A stretch of DNA of 39,148 nucleotides from an uncultured Actinomycetes bacterium (GTDB lineage Bacteria; Actinomycetota; Thermoleophilia; RBG-16-64-13). Made by a program: the position numbers and the translations under genes. Numbering within the stretch: the stretch's first letter is position 1; every line of letters starts with the position of its first letter. Shown piece by piece: positions 25,002 to 31,999 of this stretch. The stretch is from positions 1 through 39,148 of the forward strand of contig CAKZRW010000054.1 in assembly GCA_937148845.1 (NCBI GenBank), given 5' to 3'. The notes below the pieces were generated by a model. It was not told where the DNA came from. It saw nothing but the letters and a program-made list of their open reading frames with translations, and searched no databases.

Positions 25002-25010
25002 ATTATAGCA
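25002..25010 (-). promoter_or_regulatory. Extended -10 promoter of dnaX
   Basis: The minus strand reads TGCTATAAT, a perfect TGn-TATAAT. Transcription would start near 24995 and leave a leader of about 33 bases for dnaX-ybaB-recR. The last bases overlap the space after the antiporter stop. Confidence 0.65.
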
Positions 25011-25016
25011 AGAGGG

Positions 25017-26819
25017 TCACTGACTGCTCTCGGAGCGGTCGGGAGGACAAGGCCGGCCTTCGCGCTCCGCGCGGCTTTCGCCCTCGGCGTTCTCGTAGGC
25101 GCAGGTGGGGTCGTCCTGCGCACGGCGTAGGACAGCGTAGTGGTCGGCGCGGATCACTTCTTCGAGGCGCAGTACCTCTTCTTCGGGAAGACCCAGGTAA
25201 TGCGCCATCCGGTGGAAGATCTCGATGGAGGTCTCGAACTCCTCGGGCACCACATCGCTTGCTCCCAAGGCGTAGAGCGGTTGCACCTCAGAAAGGAAGC
25301 GGGTGCGGGCCACGATATGCAGGTCGGGGGCCACTCGCCTGAGGAGAGCAACGATGCTCCGAGTGGCGACCGGGTCGCCGATGACGACCGCCGCCGCCCG
25401 CGCCCTCCCTGCTCCTACCTGGTGCAGAACGGCCTCGTTAGTAGCGTCTCCAAAGTGGATCGGCTCATTCTGGGCGATCTCTCTGCGGACGGTCTGTGGG
25501 TTCATCTCTACGATGGCGTAGGGAAGGTCGAACTCGCGAGCGGCTCGGGCCAGATTGCGGCCGTTGATCCCATATCCGATGATGAGCAAGTGATCGGAAT
25601 AGGCTGGCGCGGACGGTGTTTCTAGGCCTGAACCTTGCTTGAGCCAGGTGGGGAGACGTAGACGGGCGAGCACGGCGTAGGCTTGGGCGGTCTGCCCGAT
25701 TACGACAGGGGTCACCGCCATAGTGAGCACAGCCACGGCAAGAAACTCTTGTCGCAAGTACTCGGGCAACATCGAATGGCTGGCCGCCACTGCCGCCAGG
25801 ACGAAAGAGAACTCACCCACCTGGTTCAGGGCCATGCCCGTACCCAGCGAGACCCGCAAGGGATAGCGGAGGGCTAGGACCGCCAAGGTGCCCGTAATGG
25901 TCTTGACCAGGAGCAGCCCGATGGTTCCCAGGATCACGATCCACCACTTGTCAGCAAGGAAACCGGGGTCGAGCAACATCCCCACGGAGACGAAGAAAAA
26001 GCTCACCAGGAGATTCCGGAAGGGCATCACCAGCCCCAGGGAGTGATGCCCGTATTCCGACTCCGAGATGATGAGTCCGGCCAAGAACGCCCCGAGAGCA
26101 AGTGAGAGGCCAAGCCGAGCCGAGAGTGCAGCCACGGCGAAACAGATGGCCACCACCACCATAAGAAAAACATCGGCGCTTCGACTGCGGGCGGCTTCGT
26201 AAAGCACTCGGGGTACCACCCACTTGGCAAGCACTACGATGAGCACCACGAGTCCGAGTGCCACGGCGGCCAGAAGGGGGGCGCGCAGGGGGAACTCGGG
26301 TTGGTCACCCGCCAAGAGCGGCAGGGCAAGCATGAACGGCACCACCAGGATGTCCTGGAAGATCAGGATGCCCAGAGCATTGCGGCCCAAGGGAGTGTCG
26401 ACCTCGGCCCGCTCGGTGAGAGTCTTGAGTACCACGGCAGTGCTGCTCAGCGAGACCAACATACCGAGGACGACGGCCTCTGCCGCCGAGAGACCGACGG
26501 CGAAGCCCACCCCCAGTCCCACCGCCCCCGTAAGGATCACCTGCAAGGGTCCGGCTACGAAGAGCACCCGGGCCAGGCGGGCCATCCTCTTGAAAGACAG
26601 CTCCAAGCCCAGAGTGAAGAGCAGGAAGATGACCCCGACCTCGGCCAGCTGCTCCACGCTTTCGGGGCTGCGGATGAGGCGGAGGGCGTTGGGCCCGATG
26701 AGGACCCCTGCTACAAAGAGACCCACCAGGGTGGGGAGACGTAACCTACTGAACAGCAGGGTCACGACGACGGCTACGGCCATGACGATAATGATGTCGG
26801 TCAGGACCTCGGGCATCAC
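25017..26819 (-). CDS. CPA2-family cation:proton antiporter with TrkA-N domain (KefB/YbaL-like)
   Basis: A 600-residue monovalent cation/proton antiporter. The N-terminal 390 residues hold about a dozen membrane helices with GLFVAGVLIGP, LLFTLGLELSF, FQDILVVP and GAFLAGLIIS typical of CPA2 exchangers. A cytoplasmic TrkA-N domain (about 410-530) has the NAD-binding motif GYGINGRNLA. The C-terminus is charged and unique. The start is GTG at 26819 or ATG at 26816; neither has a good ribosome site. The gene begins 27 bases after the SRP RNA 3' end, so the two may be read through together. It likely exports K+ or Na+ in exchange for H+. Confidence 0.9.
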   Translation of the reverse strand: MMPEVLTDIIIVMAVAVVVTLLFSRLRLPTLVGLFVAGVLIGPNALRLIRSPESVEQLAEVGVIFLLFTLGLELSFKRMARLARVLFVAGPLQVILTGAVGLGVGFAVGLSAAEAVVLGMLVSLSSTAVVLKTLTERAEVDTPLGRNALGILIFQDILVVPFMLALPLLAGDQPEFPLRAPLLAAVALGLVVLIVVLAKWVVPRVLYEAARSRSADVFLMVVVAICFAVAALSARLGLSLALGAFLAGLIISESEYGHHSLGLVMPFRNLLVSFFFVSVGMLLDPGFLADKWWIVILGTIGLLLVKTITGTLAVLALRYPLRVSLGTGMALNQVGEFSFVLAAVAASHSMLPEYLRQEFLAVAVLTMAVTPVVIGQTAQAYAVLARLRLPTWLKQGSGLETPSAPAYSDHLLIIGYGINGRNLARAAREFDLPYAIVEMNPQTVRREIAQNEPIHFGDATNEAVLHQVGAGRARAAAVVIGDPVATRSIVALLRRVAPDLHIVARTRFLSEVQPLYALGASDVVPEEFETSIEIFHRMAHYLGLPEEEVLRLEEVIRADHYAVLRRAQDDPTCAYENAEGESRAEREGRPCPPDRSESSQ

Positions 26820-26846
26820 CGTGACGTCGTCAGGGTCACAACAAGA

Positions 26847-27115
26847 GACCGTGCACCCACCTTCGAAGTCAAACCTCCAAGCGCCCGCCGGCAGCCAGCT
26901 CAGACCAAGCTACCCCGCGGCACATGGAAGAGTCCGCTTAGGGCTGCTACCTCCCGGTCCTGACCCGGTTCACGGATTTCCATTGCGCAGGACCTGGCCG
27001 TCAACACCACACACCGGCGTCGGACCTCACAGGCCTGCTCCTCGGGTGGGGATTCAGCCCCGCTGAAGCGGATTGCGGGTTACAGGGCACCGCTAGCTCC
27101 CCACCTAGCACGGTC
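26847..27115 (-). ncRNA. ffs: Large (Bacillus-type) signal recognition particle RNA with Alu domain
   Basis: The 269-base minus-strand sequence contains the S-domain core GGTCAGGACCGGGAGGTAGC, the Ffh-binding region. Upstream it has the Alu-domain elements GGGGAGCTAGCGGTGCCC, CTGTAACCCGCAATCCGC and GTGGTGTTGACGGCCAGGTC. These match the arrangement of Bacillus subtilis scRNA, rather than the roughly 100-base 4.5S form. The ends GACCGTGC (27115-27108) and GCACGGTC (26854-26847) pair over eight bases, which fixes the limits. A -10 box lies exactly six bases before the 5' end. With Ffh it directs membrane-protein targeting. Confidence 0.93.
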
Positions 27116-27121
27116 AAGCGA

Positions 27122-27127
27122 AGTATA
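27122..27127 (-). promoter_or_regulatory. -10 box of the SRP RNA gene
   Basis: TATACT on the minus strand is followed by six bases and then G27115, the predicted RNA 5' end. No clear -35 is seen. Confidence 0.55.
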
Positions 27128-27205
27128 CAGCAGGGTATAGGGAGGGAATCGGGTGCCGGGCGGCCGAGTGGCAGAGGGCCGGCCAGGGAGCGGCTGCTGG
27201 ACCAA

Positions 27206-27299
27206 TGGCGGAGTGGGAGGGATTCGAACCCTCGAGGCGGGTTACCCCCGCCTACACGATTTCCAGTCGTGCTCCTTAAGCCAACTCGGACACCACTCC
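27206..27299 (-). tRNA. tRNA-Ser (GGA anticodon)
   Basis: The minus strand folds as a class II tRNA with acceptor stem GGAGTGG/CCACTCC, a G discriminator and an encoded CCA (27208-27206). The anticodon loop CTGGAAA gives anticodon GGA (reads UCC/UCU). The long variable arm (GGCGGGG-TAA-CCCGCC) is typical of serine tRNAs, and the T-loop is GTTCGAATC. It lies 90 bases upstream of the SRP RNA gene on the same strand. Confidence 0.97.
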
Positions 27300-27321
27300 G
27301 CACCCAAGCCGATAGGTCGCG

Positions 27322-27327
27322 ATTATA
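27322..27327 (-). promoter_or_regulatory. TATAAT -10 box of the tRNA-Ser gene
   Basis: A perfect TATAAT on the minus strand lies 22 bases before the mature tRNA 5' end, predicting a leader of about 16 bases. The surrounding GCTATAATCGCG is identical to that at the dnaX promoter. Confidence 0.55.
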
Positions 27328-27424
27328 GCCCATGCCGCCCGGCGAGCGCCCTGCCCGACGGGCGGCGCGAACCCGGCTCGACGCCTCGCGCCAAGCTGGC
27401 TGGAAACCTCGCGCCAAGCCGGCC

Positions 27425-28186
27425 CTACGGCCAGGTGGGCTGTCCACCAGCCACGATGGTCCAGACGATCAGGGTGAAGCCGGCCAGGAACGTCCCCGGG
27501 GTGACGAAAGCGCCGATGGGGTCGTAAGTCACCTCCGAGGGAGGAAGCAGCCACAAGCTGGCGCCGCTCAGGATGACGCTGGCTGCAATGGCCGGTATCA
27601 CTTGTTGCCCGGCCACTCCGATGTACACGATGACGAAGCCGTAGGTAGCGAGTGAGCCAAGGATGAAGAGGAAACGCTCAGGTCCGATGACGCGCTGCCC
27701 CACGCCCTGCCCCTGCACCACTAGAGCAAGAGTGGCGAGAAAGAAGCCGAGGCCCAACAACCAGTAGCCGATCTTGGTGTCGAGAAAGGCGACCTTCTGT
27801 GCGTACGCACCCCCTGCGAAGGCCTCCGGCAAGCTCCGATGGAGAGCGTGAGCAGCAAGGCGTATCCCGTGCCCCACGAGCCCGATGGCGAGTCCCAACC
27901 AGAAGAGCCAAGCAAAGGGGCTGGAGAGGGCAGCGTACACATTGAGCGTACCTCGGGCCGACTGAGTGATGACCAGGAAAAGACGGGTGAAGGTGAAGGC
28001 GGCAAGGGCGGGCAGCAAGACCAAGAAGACTAGGTCGAAGGGGGTCTGCGACCAGCGACCTTCAGGGACAGGCACCCGGGCGCGCAGGCCCTGGAAAAGC
28101 ACCCAGGCGAGCAGGGTGATCATCACCCAGAAGACGTTCCGAGCCACCGGTACTGTGGTCCGGATGTATCCTCCTCTATCCCCCAC
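27425..28186 (-). CDS. Seven-helix membrane protein of unknown function
   Basis: A 253-residue protein with about seven predicted membrane helices (near 16-36, 48-68, 88-108, 137-157, 168-190, 193-213 and 227-246). A polar loop between helices three and four contains histidines and charges (GHGIRLAAHALHRSLPEAF, KVAFLDTKIGYW). No family is recognised. The GTG at 28186 has GGGGA about eight bases upstream. A stronger AGAGGAGG sits inside the frame (28171-28178) but has no ATG, GTG or TTG at the right distance, only ATC. The gene follows the steroid-reductase-like gene by 67 bases and may share its transcript. Confidence 0.75.
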   Translation of the reverse strand: MGDRGGYIRTTVPVARNVFWVMITLLAWVLFQGLRARVPVPEGRWSQTPFDLVFLVLLPALAAFTFTRLFLVITQSARGTLNVYAALSSPFAWLFWLGLAIGLVGHGIRLAAHALHRSLPEAFAGGAYAQKVAFLDTKIGYWLLGLGFFLATLALVVQGQGVGQRVIGPERFLFILGSLATYGFVIVYIGVAGQQVIPAIAASVILSGASLWLLPPSEVTYDPIGAFVTPGTFLAGFTLIVWTIVAGGQPTWP

Positions 28187-28253
28187 CTACCCGTCCCCTG
28201 TTTCACCCGCTGTCGTCATCCCGGTGAGGCCGTCATGCCCGGACGCCGCCATT

Positions 28254-29015
28254 CTACATGAGGTAGGGTAGAATCGCTTTCCGCTCGGGGGGATAGTCTG
28301 GAAACTGCTCCTGGTACCAGCGGTGTGTCTTCACTGCCCGCGGAGCCAGATTGGCTGCCGTCCAGACGAAGAAAGCCAGGGCCCCTAGGTTCCAACAAGC
28401 AAGGGCCCAACCTCCCCACTCGATGATCTCGCCCAGGTAGTTGGGGCAACTCACGTACCGGTAGGCGCCCCCGCGAGGAATCCGGTAGATAGTCTCTCCG
28501 GGTCGACGCAGTCCCAGGAGGATGCGGTCAGAATGCTGATTCAAAGCGAAGCCGGCCACGAACAGCAGAAACCCTGAGAGAAAACGCGGGTCAAAAAGCC
28601 GCGACGACTCTAAGGCCGGCCCCAGGGCGAAGAGGTAGCGGCCGTTGAGGTAGGCATTGCCGATGTTGAAGGCCGCGCCCATAGCGATCACCGAGAGGGT
28701 CATGCTGGGGCGGCTGCTCCGCAACCGGAAGGGATAGATGAAGGAGCGATGCGCGTAGTGGACGACCCACATGGCAAGAAGGAGAAGGGCCACCGGCTCG
28801 CTCCGCCCCCGTCCCAACCCGAAAAGCGCCACGAACACGAGGAGGGAGGGTGACTCCATGAGCACCCAACCCCAGCGAGAAGGCACTCGTGGACCCCAAC
28901 CATCGCGAGTGAAGCGTCCATACGGAGCGGTGACGAAGAAGAGAGCGACGAAGCTGAGCGCAGCCAGGACCAGCCACGCGATCACCAACCAATTGTAGAA
29001 GGTCGCTTCGTTCAT
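28254..29015 (-). CDS. Steroid 5-alpha-reductase family membrane enzyme (SRD5A/DET2-like)
   Basis: A 253-residue, multi-helix NADPH-dependent reductase of the 3-oxo-5-alpha-steroid 4-dehydrogenase family. The diagnostic residues are present: Glu54 in LMESPS, VHYAHRSFIYP (85-95), NQHSD (159-163), IPRGG, SCPNYLGEIIEW (189-200) and, at the end, ANLAPRA...HRWYQEQFPDYP. The C-terminus closely matches plant DET2 and mammalian SRD5A1 in pattern. The length equals the eukaryotic enzymes. The natural substrate in this organism is unknown; a host or environmental steroid, or another enone lipid, is possible. An extended -10 box places the transcript start at the ATG, so translation may be leaderless. 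Confidence 0.88.
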   Translation of the reverse strand: MNEATFYNWLVIAWLVLAALSFVALFFVTAPYGRFTRDGWGPRVPSRWGWVLMESPSLLVFVALFGLGRGRSEPVALLLLAMWVVHYAHRSFIYPFRLRSSRPSMTLSVIAMGAAFNIGNAYLNGRYLFALGPALESSRLFDPRFLSGFLLFVAGFALNQHSDRILLGLRRPGETIYRIPRGGAYRYVSCPNYLGEIIEWGGWALACWNLGALAFFVWTAANLAPRAVKTHRWYQEQFPDYPPERKAILPYLM

Positions 29016-29022
29016 CGTTCGA

Positions 29023-29031
29023 CTTATACCA
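29023..29031 (-). promoter_or_regulatory. Extended -10 promoter giving a leaderless transcript
   Basis: The minus strand reads TGGTATAAG. The predicted start of transcription is about 29016, one base before the ATG of the steroid-reductase-like gene. That gene has no ribosome-binding site. Confidence 0.5.
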
Positions 29032-29099
29032 CCCCGGGACCCTTTCCGTATAGAGAAGGGGTCGGGGACCCGGGGACCCGGCCGGCGCCGGGGCAGGCA

Positions 29100-29128
29100 G
29101 CCGGGCGCGGACAGGCCAGGCGCCCGGC
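29100..29128. other. GC-rich hairpin upstream of the AEC carrier gene
   Basis: GCCGGGCGC (29100-29108) pairs perfectly with GCGCCCGGC (29120-29128) around an 11-base loop. It follows a short CGGGGACC duplication. It lies 66 bases before the carrier start and may structure the leader RNA or end upstream reading. No U-tract is present. Confidence 0.4.
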
Positions 29129-29194
29129 CGCGGGCAGGTGAGGCGCCAGGCTCAGTCCTTGCTAGGCCGGTCGGGCGCTGTGTACTCTGACATC

Positions 29195-30079
29195 GTGAAT
29201 CAGATTGTCACCATCATCGGTCCCACCGTCTTCGCCATCCTCTTGGGCTACGTCTTCAGGCGGCTGAACAAGGTGGACCTGGCCCCGGTCATCGAAGTAG
29301 CGCTCTTGGTGGCCACCCCGTGCCTGGCTTTTCATTCGATGTACACCAGTAAGCTGGTTCTGGGGCAGGCGCTGGATCTTTGGCTTTCGCTGTTTTTCGT
29401 CATGGTGGTGACTGCGGTTCTAGCCCGGCTGGTCTTCCTCGTGCTGCGCCAGAAACACTCGGGTCTCTATCTTCCTATCGTCTTCGCGAACATGATCAAC
29501 ATCCCCCTCCCCATCATGTATCTGGCTTTTGGGGAAGAAGGCGCGGCTCTTGTCATTCTCATGGCCATCCCCCAGGCCATCCTGGTGTATTCCCTGGGCG
29601 TGTATCTGGCCTCCGAACGGGGCAACGTGCGAGACGGGGTCAAGACCGTGCTCAAGACCCCGCTCATCTACGCGGCCGTGGTCGGCCTGGTGTTCAATCT
29701 GACCAAAGTGCCGGTACCCGAAGTGGTCGCACTCTCCACCCGCTTCGTGGGCCAGGCCTCGGTGCCGCTCATGCTCCTTGTCTTGGGCGCGACCATAGGC
29801 CAGTTCCGCGTCACCCACTTCGGGCTTACCCTGGGCGCTGCCTTCATGCGGATGGCAGTGGGATTCGGGCTCGGCCTCCTCGTCGCCTGGCTCTTGGGTC
29901 TGGACGGCTTGGTGCGAGCCGTGGTCATCTTCGAATCGGCTATGCCGTCCGCGGTAGTGGGCTCGGTGCTCTGCCTCAGGTATAAGAACCGGGAGAGAGA
30001 GCTGGTGGCCTCGGTGGTGCTGGTGACCACGCTCGCCGCGGTAGGAGTGGTCCCCGCCCTCCTCTACTATCTGACGTAG
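29195..30079 (+). CDS. AEC-family (auxin efflux carrier) transporter
   Basis: A ten-helix permease of the AEC family, which exports or imports small organic anions such as malate or malonate. Helix-rich motifs include GPTVFAILLGYVFRRL at the start, VALLVATPCLAFHSM and ASVPLMLLVLGATIG, with a final FESAMPSAVVGS. I chose the GTG at 29195, because family members normally begin a few residues before the first helix. GTG codons at 29180 and 29138 would add 5 or 19 residues with no better ribosome site. It stands alone, divergent from the steroid-reductase-like gene. Confidence 0.87.
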   Translation: MNQIVTIIGPTVFAILLGYVFRRLNKVDLAPVIEVALLVATPCLAFHSMYTSKLVLGQALDLWLSLFFVMVVTAVLARLVFLVLRQKHSGLYLPIVFANMINIPLPIMYLAFGEEGAALVILMAIPQAILVYSLGVYLASERGNVRDGVKTVLKTPLIYAAVVGLVFNLTKVPVPEVVALSTRFVGQASVPLMLLVLGATIGQFRVTHFGLTLGAAFMRMAVGFGLGLLVAWLLGLDGLVRAVVIFESAMPSAVVGSVLCLRYKNRERELVASVVLVTTLAAVGVVPALLYYLT

Positions 30080-30241
30080 CGTCGCGGGGGCGGCCGAGTG
30101 GAGGCCGAGGGGAAGGCCGAGCGGCGGCAGGCGCTGGCGGAGAACCTACCGCAGCCGGTTCAGAACCTGCCGACTAGGGCCCAGGACCTACTGGGGAGCT
30201 GCTAGCATTCAGGAGGGTACATCGAGAGGCAAGGCGATAAG

Positions 30242-31999
30242 GTGAGCGAGAACGTGAGAGGAAAGGCCGTACCTTGCAAGGGTTTTTTCCTGCCTGACGG
30301 CTCTCCGTTTCGCATCTCTGCGGTTCTATTCGATTTCGACGGGACGTTGACCGAGCCCGGACTCTTGGATTTCGCCGCCATTCGGCGAGCCACCGGTTGT
30401 CCACCGGAGCAGGGACTTCTGGAGTATCTGGACTCGCTCGAGGATCGAGAAGAACGGGGCCGACGGGAAGCCCTCCTAGTAGAGGCCGAAATGGAGGCGG
30501 CGGAGCGGGCGGTCCCCGCGCAAGGGGCCGAAGCCGTCATCGCTTACCTACGTGAGCGGGACGTACCTCTTGCCATCATCACCCGTAACGCCGAGGCCAT
30601 GGTGCGGAGGTCTCTCGAGCGTCTAGGCATCATCCGCTGGGAAGACTTCAGCGTGGTGGTGACCCGAGACGCCCCTCTCAGTCCGAAGCCGTTTCCCGAC
30701 GGGGTCCTTTACGTGGCTGAGCAGCTCGGAATCCCCGTCGGTGAACTGCTCGTGGTGGGGGATCACGCCATGGACATCGAAGCGGGGCGGAAGGCGGGTG
30801 CCCTCACCATGTTTCTTAGGCACGAGCTGGGGCACGGGCCTGCCGCCGCGCCGGGGCCCACTGCCGCGCCGGGGGCGGGACCCAGCGGAGCCCATTTCGT
30901 GGTGGGGAGCCTGATGGAGGCCCTACAGGTGATACGCCACGGCCTTCCGCTCCCGGTAGGCAAGTTGCCGGCCGATCTGTTGCAGGAGAGTCTGGCTGGT
31001 CTGGTGACCACTGACCCCAGCTTGCTTGTGGGGGCCGCAGTAGGCGAAGACGCAGCGGCGGTGGACGTGAGGGGCGAAGAGGTATTGGTGTTGGCTTCTG
31101 ACCCCATCACTCTGGCGGTGGAGGCCATGCCCTGGTATGTGGTGGTGGCTAACGCGAATGATGTGGCAGCCAGCGGGGCTACGCCCCGCTGGCTGCTCGC
31201 CACCCTCCTTCTTCCCCCCGGTTACAGCGCCTCCCAGGTCGCAGCCGTGGTGCGGGACATCGATGCCGTCTGCGCTGAGGAGGGGATCACTCTCTGCGGG
31301 GGGCACACCGAGGTGACCGACACCGTCTCTCGCCCCCTGGTAGTAGGGATGATGGCGGGCACGGCGCCTCGCCGGATGCTCCGAGACAAGCGGTCGATGC
31401 GGGAGGGGGACCGGCTGCTCCTTACCAAGCGGGTAGCGGTGGAAGGCACGGGACTGCTGGCTCGGGAATATGGTGATCGGCTGCTTGCCGCGGGGTTGAG
31501 CCAGGACGAGGTCGCCGAGTGTGCCCGTTTCCTCGAGCGCATGAGCGTAGTGAGAGAAGCTGCCATCGCCCGCGAGTTCGCTGGGGTCACCGCCATGCAT
31601 GACGTGACCGAGGGCGGTCTAGCCACGGCGGTGAGGGAGCTGGGCGCAGCCGGCGGACGCCGGCTGCGCCTCCACCTCGACCGCGTCCCCCTGTATCCAC
31701 AAACGCTCCGCCTGTGCAGCATCCTGGGCCTTGACCCCTTGGGGCTGATCGGCTCGGGCAGCCTCCTCATCACCTGCAGTCCGGCGGAGGTTCCTGCTCT
31801 CCTGGCCGCGCTTACCGAGGCCGGCATCGAGGTCACCGACATCGGGGAGGTGCTCGGCCCCGGCGAGGGAGTGGAGGCCTATCGCGACGGGGTTCCGGCC
31901 GAGTGGCCGACCTTCGACCGGGATGAGGTTTCGCGGTTGAGTAGTGCGCCCGCAGGCGTGTTCCCGGCTAGCCGGCCCGACGTCGGGGCAGGCGCATGA
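30242..31999 (+). CDS. Fusion of HAD phosphatase and AIR-synthase-like (PurM/HypE superfamily) domains
   Basis: A 585-residue two-domain protein. The N-terminal HAD domain (about 25-195) has all four motifs: DFDGT (Asp31, Asp33), Thr114 in IITRN, Lys149 in SPKPFPDG and GDHAMDIEAG (Asp174, Asp178), with a small helical cap like phosphoglycolate phosphatases. A Gly/Ala/Pro linker (198-216) with an 18-bp repeat follows. The C-terminal part (about 237-560) is AIRS-like: GEDAAAVD, VANANDVAASGATP, CGGHTEV, LLLTKRVAVEGTGLLA and HDVTEGG, which resemble HypE and archaeal AIR-synthase-related proteins that bind ATP or phospho-compounds. The gene overlaps the MFS gene by four bases (ATGA). No hydrogenase genes are near. 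I do not know the reaction. Confidence 0.85.
   Translation: MSENVRGKAVPCKGFFLPDGSPFRISAVLFDFDGTLTEPGLLDFAAIRRATGCPPEQGLLEYLDSLEDREERGRREALLVEAEMEAAERAVPAQGAEAVIAYLRERDVPLAIITRNAEAMVRRSLERLGIIRWEDFSVVVTRDAPLSPKPFPDGVLYVAEQLGIPVGELLVVGDHAMDIEAGRKAGALTMFLRHELGHGPAAAPGPTAAPGAGPSGAHFVVGSLMEALQVIRHGLPLPVGKLPADLLQESLAGLVTTDPSLLVGAAVGEDAAAVDVRGEEVLVLASDPITLAVEAMPWYVVVANANDVAASGATPRWLLATLLLPPGYSASQVAAVVRDIDAVCAEEGITLCGGHTEVTDTVSRPLVVGMMAGTAPRRMLRDKRSMREGDRLLLTKRVAVEGTGLLAREYGDRLLAAGLSQDEVAECARFLERMSVVREAAIAREFAGVTAMHDVTEGGLATAVRELGAAGGRRLRLHLDRVPLYPQTLRLCSILGLDPLGLIGSGSLLITCSPAEVPALLAALTEAGIEVTDIGEVLGPGEGVEAYRDGVPAEWPTFDRDEVSRLSSAPAGVFPASRPDVGAGA
30836..30889. repeat. 18-bp tandem repeat in the HAD-AIRS interdomain linker
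   Basis: Units 30836-30853 and 30854-30871 start GGGCC and end GCCGCGCCG, encoding GPAAAP and GPTAAP. A diverged third unit (30872-30889) encodes GAGPSG. Confidence 0.75.

Noticed and set aside
30242-31999. Hydrogenase maturation factor HypE or selenophosphate synthetase SelD
   Set aside because: The AIRS-like half resembles this superfamily, but it lacks the C-terminal HypE cysteine tail and the SelD N-terminal Cys/Sec loop, and no hydrogenase or selenium genes are adjacent.
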